Source: Streptomyces lydicus
Lineage (GTDB): Bacteria; Actinomycetota; Actinomycetes; Streptomycetales; Streptomycetaceae
NCBI RefSeq assembly: GCF_000717345.1
Contig: NZ_JNZA01000031.1
Coordinates: 62,001-126,000 of the forward strand
Length of the DNA: 64,000 nt
Direction of reading: 5' to 3'
Under the pieces are notes generated by a model, which was given only the letters and a program-made list of their open reading frames with translations, was not told the DNA's origin and made no database searches. This document shows positions 53,064 to 64,000 of this stretch, piece by piece. The first letter of the stretch is position 1; each line of letters begins with the position of its first letter. The translations under genes and the position numbers were made by a program.

Positions 53064-54191
53064 ATGCGTGTCGTCATCGTCACCGAATCCTTCCCGCCCG
53101 ATGTCAACGGCGTCGCCCACTGCGCCCTGGAAACCGCCCGGCACCTCGTACGGCGCGGGCACGAACCGCTCGTCATCGCACCGCTCGGTGGCGGCGCGCC
53201 CGGCGCCGCGACGTGGGAGAGCCCCTGCCCCGTCGTCCGGGTGCCCTCGATGCCGCTGCCCGGATACCCGCAGGTGCGGATCGCGCTCCCCGGGCGCCGG
53301 CTCTCCGGGGCACTCGCCGAGCACCGTCCCGACGTGGTGCACCTCGCCAGCCCCTTCGTCCTCGGAGCCCGCGGCATGGCGGCCGCGGCCCGGCGCCGGG
53401 TGCCCGCGATCGCCGTCTACCAGACCGATCTGGGCCGCTACGCCCGTACCTACCTGGGAGGCGGCGCGGCCACGGCCTGGCGGCGCATCCGGGCGGTGCA
53501 CGCGGCCGCCGACCGCACCCTCGCGCCCTCCAGCGCGGCGCTGCTGGACCTGAGCGAGCACGGGGTGCCGCGGGTCCACCTCTGGCCGCGCGGCGTCGAC
53601 TCCCGGCGGTTCCACCCGGGGCGGCGGGACCCCGTGCTGCGCAGTTCGCTGGCCGCGGGGCGAGAGTTGCTGGTGGGGTACGTGGGACGACTGGCGCCGG
53701 AGAAGGACGTCCGGCTGCTGGCCGAGACCTCCCGGCTCCCCGGCGTGCGCACCGTCGTCATCGGTGAGGGGCCCAGCGCCGCCGGGCTGCGCGCCGCGCT
53801 GCCCGAGGTCCGCTTCCTCGGCCGCCGCACCGGCGACGAACTCGCCCGCCTCTACGCCTCGTTGGACGTCTTCGTGCACACCGGGCCGTACGAGACCTTC
53901 TGCCAGACCGTGCAGGAGGCGATGGCCTCCGGCGTGCCGGTGGTCGCGCCGCGGGCCGGCGGACCGGTCGACCTGGTCGACCACGGGCGTACCGGCCTGC
54001 TGGTGACACCCGGCGACGGCGGCGCCTTCCGGGACGCGGTGCGCTTCCTCGGGGGCAGCGCGGAGCTGCGCGCCCGCTACGGCGCCGCGGGCCGCCGGGC
54101 CGTCGCCGACCGCACCTGGGAGGCGGTCGGCGACCAGCTCCTGGGCCACTACCAGGCCGTGCTCGCCGACCGGACGGCGGTGGCGGCATGA
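53064..54191 (+). CDS. GT4-family glycosyltransferase (mannosyltransferase-like)
   Basis: 375 aa GT-B fold. N-terminal ESFPPDVNGVAHCALETARHLVRRGHE; nucleotide-sugar site with GYVGRLAPEKDVRLLAETSRLP near residue 198 and the E-x7-E motif ETFCQTVQEAMASGVPVVAP near residue 278. Resembles actinobacterial GDP-mannose-dependent alpha-mannosyltransferases (MgtA/PimB-like). First gene of a four-gene operon, each overlapping the next. A clear ribosome-binding site is not seen; possibly leaderless. Confidence 0.9.
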   Translation: MRVVIVTESFPPDVNGVAHCALETARHLVRRGHEPLVIAPLGGGAPGAATWESPCPVVRVPSMPLPGYPQVRIALPGRRLSGALAEHRPDVVHLASPFVLGARGMAAAARRRVPAIAVYQTDLGRYARTYLGGGAATAWRRIRAVHAAADRTLAPSSAALLDLSEHGVPRVHLWPRGVDSRRFHPGRRDPVLRSSLAAGRELLVGYVGRLAPEKDVRLLAETSRLPGVRTVVIGEGPSAAGLRAALPEVRFLGRRTGDELARLYASLDVFVHTGPYETFCQTVQEAMASGVPVVAPRAGGPVDLVDHGRTGLLVTPGDGGAFRDAVRFLGGSAELRARYGAAGRRAVADRTWEAVGDQLLGHYQAVLADRTAVAA

Positions 54192-55426
54192 ACCGGCGGG
54201 AAGAGGCCGGCGCGGGCCTGCGGATCGTCCGGATCGCCAACTTCGTCACCCCGGCCTCCGGCGGGCTGCGCACCGCCCTGCGGGAGCTCGGCGCCGGCTA
54301 CCGGGCCGCCGGGCACGAACCGGTGCTGATCGTGCCCGGACCGCCGGGCCGCACCGGGACCGGCGGCGCGGGCGGGATACGCGACGAACTCACCGCGCAG
54401 GGACGGGTGATCACCCTGCCCGGGCCGGAGCTGCCCGGCAGCGGCGGCTACCGCATGCTGACCGACCGGCGGCAGCTGCAGCGCCTGCTGGCGGCGCTCG
54501 CCCCCGACCGGCTGGAGGTCTCCGACCGGACGACGCTGCGCTGGACCGGCGAGTGGGCCCGCCGGGCCCGGGTGCCCGCCGTGATGGTCTCGCACGAGAG
54601 CGTCGACGGGGTGCTGCGCACCTGGGGCGTGCCGCAGCCGCTCGCCCGGGCCGCCGCCGACCGGCTCAACCGCCGTACCGCGCACGCCTACAGCCGGGTG
54701 GTGTGCACGACCGAGTGGGCGGCGGCGGAGTTCACCCGGGCCGGTGCGCGCAACGTCGTACGGGCGCCGCTCGGCGTCGACCTCGCCGCCTGGCACCCGG
54801 ACTGCCGCAGCGCGGAACTGCGCCGCCGCTGCGCGGGCCGGGCCGAGCACCTGCTGCTGATGTGCTCCCGGCTGTCGCAGGAGAAGCGGCCCGGGCGGGC
54901 GCTGGACGCCCTGGCCGAGCTGCGCCGGCGCGGCGTCGACGCGGCGCTGGTGGTGGTCGGTGACGGGCCGCTGCGGTCCCGTCTGGAGGCGCGGGCGCGC
55001 GCCGAGCGGCTGCCCGCGGCGTTCCTCGGGCACCTCGCCGACCGCGCCCGGGTCGCCGCGCTCCAGGCCAGCGCCGACCTCGCGCTGGCGCCCGGACCGG
55101 CCGAGACGTTCGGGCTGGCCGCCCTCGAGGCACTGGCCTGCGGCACCCCGGTCGTCGCCAGCGCGGCCTCGGCGCTGGCCGGACTCGTCGGCAGCGGCGG
55201 CGACACCGCGCTGGACGACGGGCCCTCGTTCGCCGACGCCGTCCAGCGGGTGCTCGCGCGGCCCGGGCCCGCGCGGCGCGGCGCCGCCCGCCGGCGTGCG
55301 GAGGGGTACGGCTGGCAGCCGGCCGTCGAGGCGTTCCTCGCGGCGCACGACGCGCCCGTGGCGCTCGGCCGGCCGGCTGCCGCGCCGGTCCCGCCGCACC
55401 CGGCCGGCCCCCGGAGCGGGAGGTGA
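54188..55426 (+). CDS. GT4-family glycosyltransferase
   Basis: 412 aa GT-B fold: IVRIANFVTPASGGLRTALRELGAGYRAAGHEPVLIVPG at the N-terminus, LMCSRLSQEKRPGRALDALAEL near residue 222 and E-x7-E ETFGLAALEALACGTPVVASAAS near residue 305. ATG at 54188 overlaps the previous stop (ATGA). Acts with the preceding enzyme, probably on a lipid- or polyol-linked acceptor in the cytosol; the acceptor is unknown. Confidence 0.9.
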   Translation: MNRREEAGAGLRIVRIANFVTPASGGLRTALRELGAGYRAAGHEPVLIVPGPPGRTGTGGAGGIRDELTAQGRVITLPGPELPGSGGYRMLTDRRQLQRLLAALAPDRLEVSDRTTLRWTGEWARRARVPAVMVSHESVDGVLRTWGVPQPLARAAADRLNRRTAHAYSRVVCTTEWAAAEFTRAGARNVVRAPLGVDLAAWHPDCRSAELRRRCAGRAEHLLLMCSRLSQEKRPGRALDALAELRRRGVDAALVVVGDGPLRSRLEARARAERLPAAFLGHLADRARVAALQASADLALAPGPAETFGLAALEALACGTPVVASAASALAGLVGSGGDTALDDGPSFADAVQRVLARPGPARRGAARRRAEGYGWQPAVEAFLAAHDAPVALGRPAAAPVPPHPAGPRSGR

Positions 55427-55428
55427 CC

Positions 55429-56405
55429 ATGGCGTCCGAGGGAGTGGCGGCACCCGACTCCGGGGCGGCCGGTGGCGCCGCGGGCCCGTACCGCTTCGTC
55501 GCGCTCGGCGATTCGCTGACCGAGGGGCTGGGCGATCCCGTACGGGGCGGCGGCTGGCGCGGCTGGGCGGCCCTGCTCGCCGACGCGCTCGGCGAGACGC
55601 CCGGCAGCGTCGCGCTGGTCAACCTGGCGCGGAGCGGGGCGCTGGCGGCGGACATCGCCGAACGGCAGCTGCCCGCCGCGCGCGAGCTGACGCCGCGGTA
55701 CGTCTCGCTGGTCGTCGGCGCGAACGACACCCTGCGGGACGCCTTCGCCATCGAACGCGTCGCGGCCGCCCTGGACCTGGCGCACGGCGCGCTGAGCGCC
55801 GACGGGGCCGTGGTGCTGACCGCGTGCCTGCCCGATCCGGGGCGGATGCTCGGGCTGCCCGCGCCGCTGGCCCGTCCGCTGGCGCGCCGGATGCGGGCCG
55901 TCAACACCGTGGTCCACGCCGTCTCCGCCCGCTACGGGGGCGTGCATCTGCACCTGGCCGACCACCCCTGGGTCACCGACCGCGGCTCGTGGAGCGTGGA
56001 CCGGCTGCATCCCAGCGAGCGTGGCCACCGGCTGCTGGCCCGCGCCTTCCACGCGGCGCTCGCCGACACCGGCCTGCCCGTCGGGCGGCCGCCCGCCCTC
56101 ACCCTCGACGGCCGGCCCCCGAGCCGCGCCGGGTCCGCCCTGTGGATGGCGACCAGGGGCACGCGCTGGGTCGCCGCCCGGTGCACGGATCTGCTGCCCG
56201 GCCTGCTCGCCCTGGCCGTCAAGGAGTGCCGGCACGGTCTGGCGGGCACCGGGCGGCTGCTGGACGCCGCCGCCGACCAGGCCACCCGCGGCGCGCTCAC
56301 CGCACTCGGCGCGGACCGCCTGCCGAAGGACCCCGCCACCCCGCCGGCCGCCGACCGTGTGCCCGAAGACATCGCCACCGCGCCGGGCGCTGCGACAATG
56401 ACAGG

Positions 56406-56409
<4 letters not shown>
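55429..56409 (+). CDS. SGNH/GDSL hydrolase
   Basis: 326 aa. SGNH blocks: ALGDSLTEGLGDP with Ser29, NLARSGALAADI (block II Gly), VVGANDT (block III Asn) and DRLHPSERGHRLLA with Asp191 and His194. No signal peptide, so intracellular deacylation of an O-acylated sugar or ester. ATG 55429 has GGGAGG 5 nt upstream; the GTG at 55423 overlaps the previous stop but sits on that site. A C-terminal tail of about 110 residues beyond the hydrolase core is Ala/Arg-rich and of unknown role. Confidence 0.88.
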
Positions 56410-60019
<3,610 letters not shown>

Positions 60020-60023
<4 letters not shown>

Positions 60024-60898
60024 GTCTGTCCGCCCTGCCGCAGGCGCAGGAACCGTACCGGGGTGCCCGGCACCGCCTGCGCCGCGGGCGCCAGGAAGCG
60101 TTCGGGGACGACGCCGACGACCGGGTAGCCTCCGGTGGTGGGGTGGTCGTGCAGGAACAGCACCGGCTGGCCGTTGGGCGGGACCTGAAGGGCGCCCAAC
60201 GGCATTCCCTCGCTGGGGAGTTCACCGGGGCGGGCGCGTTCCAGCGGCGGGCCCTCGGTGCGCAGCCCGATGCGGTTGCCGGCCGGGGAGACCCGGAAGC
60301 GGCCGGTGGTGAGGGTGCGCAGGCCGGCCTCGGTGAACCACGCGTCGCGCGGGCCGGGCAGGAACGGCAGGAGCAGCTCGGTGACCGGGCCGGCGTGCGG
60401 GACGGCGTCGGCGGCGGCGGGCGGGCCGTGCGGCGCGCCCAGCGGCAGCACGGCACCGTCGGTGAGCGGGTCGGGGCCCAGCCCGGAGAGCAGGTCGGTG
60501 GAGCGGCTGCCGAGCACCTCCTCGGCCTCGATGCCGCCGGCGAAGGCGAGATAGGAGCGCAGCCCGTGGGTGGCGGGTCCGGCGTCCAGGACGGCGCCCG
60601 CCGGGACGTGGCACGGGGCGCCCCAGGGGGCGGGGCGGCCGTCGACGGTCACCGGGCAGGGGGCGCCGGTGACCGCGACGGTGGTGGCCCGGCGGACCCG
60701 TACGGCGCAGCCCGTCAGCATCGTCTCCAGCGTGGCGGCCGACTCGGGGTTGCCGACCAGGCGGTTGCCGAGGCGGTGCGCGGGCGCGTCGAGGGCGCCG
60801 GAGCGCGGCACCCCGAGGTGGGCGTGGCCGGGCCGGCCGAGGTCCTGGACGATGGTGAGCGCGCCGGCCCGCACCACCGAGAAGGCGCGGTCGCTCAC
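60020..60898 (-). CDS. pxpC: 5-oxoprolinase subunit PxpC (KipA-like)
   Basis: 292 aa. Biotin-dependent-carboxyltransferase-like fold: SVVRAGALTIVQDLGRPGHAHLGVPRSGALD at the N-terminus, ATLETMLTGCAVRV, YLAFAGGIEAEEVLGSRSTDL, and LFLHDHPTTGGYPVVGVV near residue 248. With PxpA and PxpB it forms the ATP-dependent bacterial 5-oxoprolinase. GTG start overlaps the pxpB stop (GTGA). Last gene of pxpABC; convergent with the fused 5-oxoprolinase, stops overlapping by 4 bp. Confidence 0.95.
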
Positions 60899-61545
60899 CG
60901 GGCGGTCTCCACGGGGACGAAGCGGACGCGGGTGCCGGGCGCGAGCAGTGCCGCGGGTTCGCGGCGCGGGTCCCACAGCACGGCGTCGGTGGTGCCGATC
61001 AGCTGCCAGCCACCGGGGGAGGAGCGCGGGTAGACCCCGGTGTACGGGCCGGCCAGCCCGACGGAGCCGACCGGGACCTTGGTACGGGGGGTGTCCCGGC
61101 GCGGTACGTGCAGCGGCTCGGGCAGCCCGGTCAGATAGCCGAAGCCGGGCGCGAACCCGCAGAAGGCGACGTGGAACGCGGTGCCGGAGTGCCGCCGGAC
61201 CACCTCGTCGGGGGTGCTGCCCCACAGGGCGGCGACGTCGGCGAGGTCCGGGCCGTCGTAGCGCACCGGGATCTCCACGGTGGGCCGGCCGGCGGCGGTC
61301 AGCGGCGGGATGTCCCAGGTGGCGAGCTCGGCGATCAGTCCGCGGGGGTCGGCCAGACCGTCGAGGAAGACCGTGCGGGCGGCCGGCACGATCTCGCCGC
61401 GTCGCTCCGACGGGGCACCGCCGCCGGCCCACGGCAGGGCGTCGGCCGCGGCCCGGCGCAGCAGCTCGGCGTGCAGCGCCTCGACCTCCTCGGCGTCGTC
61501 CAGTTCGATCAGCAGCCCGTGTTCGCCGACCGGCAGCGGCCTCAT
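60895..61545 (-). CDS. pxpB: 5-oxoprolinase subunit PxpB (KipI-like)
   Basis: 216 aa. VGEHGLLIELDD at the start, VEIPVRYDGPDLADVAALWG near residue 112, and the diagnostic FCGFAPGFGYLTGLPEPLHVPRR near 150 with VGLAGPYTGVYPRSSPGGWQLIG. ATG at 61545 overlaps the pxpA stop by 4 bp. Partner of PxpC in carboxylation-like chemistry of the 5-oxoproline ring. Confidence 0.95.
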   Translation of the reverse strand: MRPLPVGEHGLLIELDDAEEVEALHAELLRRAAADALPWAGGGAPSERRGEIVPAARTVFLDGLADPRGLIAELATWDIPPLTAAGRPTVEIPVRYDGPDLADVAALWGSTPDEVVRRHSGTAFHVAFCGFAPGFGYLTGLPEPLHVPRRDTPRTKVPVGSVGLAGPYTGVYPRSSPGGWQLIGTTDAVLWDPRREPAALLAPGTRVRFVPVETAR

Positions 61546-62336
61546 GCGAAGCTCCGCAGGCGCACCCCGGCCGCGGTCAGCTCGGACCGCACCCGCCGGG
61601 CGAGGCCGGCCGCGCCGGGGGTGTCGCCGTGCAGGCACAGTGAGCGCGCGGCGACCGCGATCCGCCGGCCGCCGAGGGAGGTGACGGCCCGGTCGCGGGC
61701 CATGCCGACGGCGCGCTTGACCACCTCGTCCGGGTCGTGGACCACCGCGCCCGGATCCCGGCGCGGGACGAGGGTGCCCTGGTCGGTGTAGGCGCGGTCG
61801 GCGAACGCCTCGGCGACGACGGGGAGTTGTGCGTTCCGGGCGGCCTCGTGCAGCCGCGAACCGGGCAGGCCGAGGACCGGCAGCGCGCCGCCCGCGGCAC
61901 GGACGCCGGCGACGACCGCACCGGCCTGCTCCGCGTCGTGCGCACAGCGGTTGTAGAGCGCGCCGTGCGGTTTGACGTAGGCGACGCGGGTGCCGGCGGC
62001 GCGGGCGAAGACCTCCAGCGCGCCGATCTGGTAGGTGATCTCGTCGGCCAGCTCGTCCGGCGGGACGTCCATGGCGCGGCGGCCGAAGCCGGCCAGATCG
62101 CGGTAGGAGACCTGGGCGCCGACGACCACGCCGCGCTCGGCGGCCAGCTCGCACACCCGGCGCATCGTGGCGGGGTCGCCGGCGTGGAAGCCGCAGGCGA
62201 CGTTGGCGCTGGTGACGACGGACAGCAGGGCCTCGTCGTCGGTGAGCTGCCAGCGGCCGAAGCCCTCGCCGAGGTCGGCGTTGAGGTCGATGACGGGAGC
62301 ATCCGCACAGTCCACGGCGTCCACCGCGTCGGTCAT
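61542..62336 (-). CDS. pxpA: 5-oxoprolinase subunit PxpA (LamB/YcsF family)
   Basis: 264 aa. Family start IDLNADLGEGFGRWQLTDDEALL, then SANVACGFHAGDPATM near residue 42, GAQVSYRDLAGFGRRAMDV, VKPHGALYN near residue 120 and LCLHGDTPGAAGLARRVR near the end. First gene of pxpABC, preceded by a leader of about 155 nt and a promoter overlapping the GntR-type operator. Confidence 0.95.
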   Translation of the reverse strand: MTDAVDAVDCADAPVIDLNADLGEGFGRWQLTDDEALLSVVTSANVACGFHAGDPATMRRVCELAAERGVVVGAQVSYRDLAGFGRRAMDVPPDELADEITYQIGALEVFARAAGTRVAYVKPHGALYNRCAHDAEQAGAVVAGVRAAGGALPVLGLPGSRLHEAARNAQLPVVAEAFADRAYTDQGTLVPRRDPGAVVHDPDEVVKRAVGMARDRAVTSLGGRRIAVAARSLCLHGDTPGAAGLARRVRSELTAAGVRLRSFA

Positions 62337-62497
62337 GTCGGTCCGTTCCAGAAGTGCTCGGTGCCGGGCGGGCGGGCCGGGTGCGGGGCACCGCGGCCCG
62401 GGTTTTCGGGCGGGGGCGGACGGGAACGTTCGGGCCGGCCGGCCCTATCCGTAGTGACTCTCCCCCGAGGGCCATCGAGCCGACCGGCGTTGGGGAC

Positions 62498-62536
62498 AAC
62501 GTAGAGGATCGTTCAACGATCCGACAAGAGGTCTGC
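62498..62536 (-). promoter_or_regulatory. pxpA promoter with GntR-type operator, site A
   Basis: On the minus strand TTGTCG (62527-62522), 18-bp spacer, TACGTT (62503-62498). The spacer contains the perfect 17-bp palindrome GGATCGTTCAACGATCC (62506-62522). The 26 bases 62511-62536 reappear, inverted, at 63446-63471. Confidence 0.7.
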
Positions 62537-62655
62537 GCCGTTCGGTGGGAGCTCCGTTGTTTTGTCCCCTCAGGTGGGATTGACTTCCGCTCGATACGGC
62601 ACCCGGACGGCCCGACCCGGCCGCCCGGCACGGTACGAGAGCGGGGAGCGGCGGC

Positions 62656-63399
62656 ATGGCCGGCGGAGTGGCGAAGAACGATCAGCGGCGGCTCGCCGAG
62701 GTCGCGGGACTGGAACGGGACCGCGCCCTGCTGGGCCGCGCCAGCACCGCCGAGCGGGTCGCCGACATCCTGCGCGACCGGATCGCCGAGGGCTACTTCG
62801 CGCCCGGCGCCCGGCTCTCCGAGGAGAGCATCGGCGGGGCGCTGGGCGTCTCGCGCAACACCCTGCGGGAGGCGTTCCGGCTGCTGACGCACGAGCGGCT
62901 GCTGGTGCACGAGCTGAACCGCGGGGTCTTCGTGCGGGTGGTGACCGTCGAGGACCTGGACGACATCTACCGGGTGCGCATGCTGGTGGAGTGCGCGGCG
63001 GTCCGGGGCCTGGGGAAGGGGCCGTACGACGACCGCGTGCGCGAGGCCCTCGCGGCGATCGAGGCCGCGGTGCAGGCCGGTGAGGCCGCCTCCGGTGAGC
63101 GGGCCTGGCAGGACCTCTCGACCGCCAACATCCGCTTCCATCAGGGCATCGTGGCCCTGGCGGGCAGCCCGCGCACCGACGAGCTGATGCGCGGCGTGCT
63201 GGCCGAGCTCCGGCTGGTCTTCCACGTCATGGCCGACCCCCGGCGGTTCCACGCGCCCTATCTCACCCGCAACCGCCAGATCGTCGAGGCGCTGCAGGCG
63301 GGCGATGCCGCCGAGGCCGAACGGCTGCTGGGGTCCTACCTGGAGGACTCGCGGGTCCAGTTGTCCGGGGCGTACGCCCAGCGCATCGCGGAGCAGTGA
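62656..63399 (+). CDS. GntR/FadR-family transcriptional regulator
   Basis: 247 aa. N-terminal winged helix: TAERVADILRDRIAEGYFAPGARLSEESIGGALGVSRNTLREAFRLLTHERLLVHE at about residues 30-85, then an FCD-type ligand domain (DIYRVRMLVECAAVRGL; FHQGIVALAGSPRTDELM; YLTRNRQIVEALQAGDAAEAERLL). Divergent from pxpABC and upstream of the DUF969 gene, both of which carry its probable operator. A possible promoter is TTGACT-17-CCGGAC (62580-62608). Likely senses 5-oxoproline or a related metabolite. Confidence 0.92.
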   Translation: MAGGVAKNDQRRLAEVAGLERDRALLGRASTAERVADILRDRIAEGYFAPGARLSEESIGGALGVSRNTLREAFRLLTHERLLVHELNRGVFVRVVTVEDLDDIYRVRMLVECAAVRGLGKGPYDDRVREALAAIEAAVQAGEAASGERAWQDLSTANIRFHQGIVALAGSPRTDELMRGVLAELRLVFHVMADPRRFHAPYLTRNRQIVEALQAGDAAEAERLLGSYLEDSRVQLSGAYAQRIAEQ

Positions 63400-63445
63400 C
63401 CGGGGTTCCGGGGAGCGGATGCGGAAGGTTTCAGGATTCCCCTTG

Positions 63446-63484
63446 GCAGACCTCTTGTCGGATCGTTGAACAATCGCCTAGCCT
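63446..63484 (+). promoter_or_regulatory. Promoter of the DUF969 gene with GntR-type operator, site B
   Basis: TTGTCG (63455-63460), 18-bp spacer, TAGCCT (63479-63484). The spacer holds GATCGTTGAACAATC, the same half-palindrome as site A; 63446-63471 is identical to the reverse complement of 62511-62536. Confidence 0.7.
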
Positions 63485-63547
63485 CCGCTGCATCTCCTCA
63501 CCCCTCTCCCCGGACCCGTAGGGGTCCCGTACGCGGAAGGCGGATCC

Positions 63548-64000
63548 ATGATCGTCCTCCTCGGCGTGCTCGTGGTCGTGCTCGGCTTCGCCACGAAACG
63601 CAATCCCCTCCTGGTCGTGGGGGTGGCGGGCATCGCCACCGGCCTCCTGGGCGGACTCTCACCCGGCAAGGTGCTCGCCGCCTTCGGCGAGGGCTTCGCC
63701 GGCAGCCGGGCGGTGACCATCTTCGCGATCACCCTGCCGGTCATCGGCCTCCTGGAGCGCTACGGCCTCCAGGAGCAGGCCCGCAACCTCATCGCCCGGT
63801 TCGGCCGGCTCACCACCGGCCGCTTCCTGGCGCTCTATCTGGGCCTGCGGCAGATCGGCGCCGCGGTCGGACTGACCAACGTCTTCGGGCACGCCCAGAC
63901 CGTCCGGCCGCTCGCCGTCCCGATGGCCGAGGGCGCCGCCGAGCGCAAGTACGGGGCCCTGCCGGACCGCACCCGCGAGAAGGTCCGGTCGTTCTCCGCC
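63548..64000 (+). CDS. DUF969-family membrane protein, 3' end outside window
   Basis: 151 codons visible, frame open to the edge. Very hydrophobic segments at about residues 1-20 (MIVLLGVLVVVLGFATKRNPL), 22-45, 55-75 and 92-115 (FLALYLGLRQIGAAVGLTNVFG). The last loop ends GHAQTVRPLAVPMAEGAAERKYG. This is the DUF969 pattern; the family normally pairs with a DUF979 gene next to it and is often near pcp or pxp genes, so an import role for oxoproline or pyroglutamyl compounds is plausible. GGAAGG is 8 nt before the ATG. Confidence 0.85.
   Translation, partial: MIVLLGVLVVVLGFATKRNPLLVVGVAGIATGLLGGLSPGKVLAAFGEGFAGSRAVTIFAITLPVIGLLERYGLQEQARNLIARFGRLTTGRFLALYLGLRQIGAAVGLTNVFGHAQTVRPLAVPMAEGAAERKYGALPDRTREKVRSFSA

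Overview
The window reads as chromosome of a high-GC actinomycete, almost certainly Streptomyces. GC is very high with strong third-position bias. GTG starts, 1-4 bp overlaps inside operons and promoters whose -10 sits about 7 bp before the ATG are common. Families typical of the genus recur: F420-dependent LLM oxidoreductase, maleylpyruvate-isomerase-fold protein, orphan DUF397 protein, NsdB-like regulator, SpoIIE-type phosphatase, secreted AroQ-type chorismate mutase. All assignments come from reading the sequence; no database search was run.

Left part (1-10.4 kb): a phosphoketolase cut by the window edge, an F420-type oxidoreductase, and a 1407-aa fusion of an assimilatory nitrate reductase with a CysJ-like diflavin reductase. 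Divergent from it is a TetX-like flavin monooxygenase coupled to a TetR regulator behind a 41-bp imperfect palindrome, then a two-domain VOC protein. From 10.5 to 21.6 kb come a small secreted protein, a FadE-type acyl-CoA dehydrogenase, a three-gene molybdenum hydroxylase operon (FAD subunit, fused 2Fe-2S/Mo subunit, ABM membrane protein), an MpaB/DUF2236 protein, a Ser/Thr kinase with C-terminal TPRs and a secreted GH27 alpha-galactosidase.

From 21.7 to 38 kb lies a CoA-ester region: nitronate monooxygenase plus acyl-CoA ligase, a second ligase, a PaaK-type phenylacetate-CoA ligase, and a FadD19-like ligase divergent from an enoyl-CoA hydratase, OB-fold protein and two non-canonical thiolases. 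The last block has the layout of the mycobacterial fadD19/echA19/Rv3521/ltp4/ltp3 sterol side-chain genes. A shared palindrome (TCYGA-N7-TCAGA) stands before the acyl-CoA dehydrogenase, the nitronate monooxygenase operon and the fadD19/echA19-like divergent promoter, suggesting one regulon.

From 38 to 53 kb are regulatory and envelope genes: DUF397, LRR, an internally deleted PNPOx-like remnant, a CGNR regulator with its own inverted repeat, a transglycosylase/amidase, a phosphotransferase divergent from an NsdB-like regulator, a PAS-PP2C phosphatase divergent from a HEAT-repeat protein, and a TTA-containing methyltransferase beside a decayed IS481 element.

From 53 to 64 kb is an operon of two GT4 glycosyltransferases, an SGNH hydrolase and an ATP-dependent 5-oxoprolinase-type fusion. 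It converges on pxpABC, the unrelated bacterial 5-oxoprolinase. A GntR regulator is divergent from pxpABC and is followed by a DUF969 membrane gene running off the window. The pxpA and DUF969 promoters carry the same 26-bp sequence in opposite orientation, so oxoproline cleavage and the DUF969 protein are probably co-regulated.
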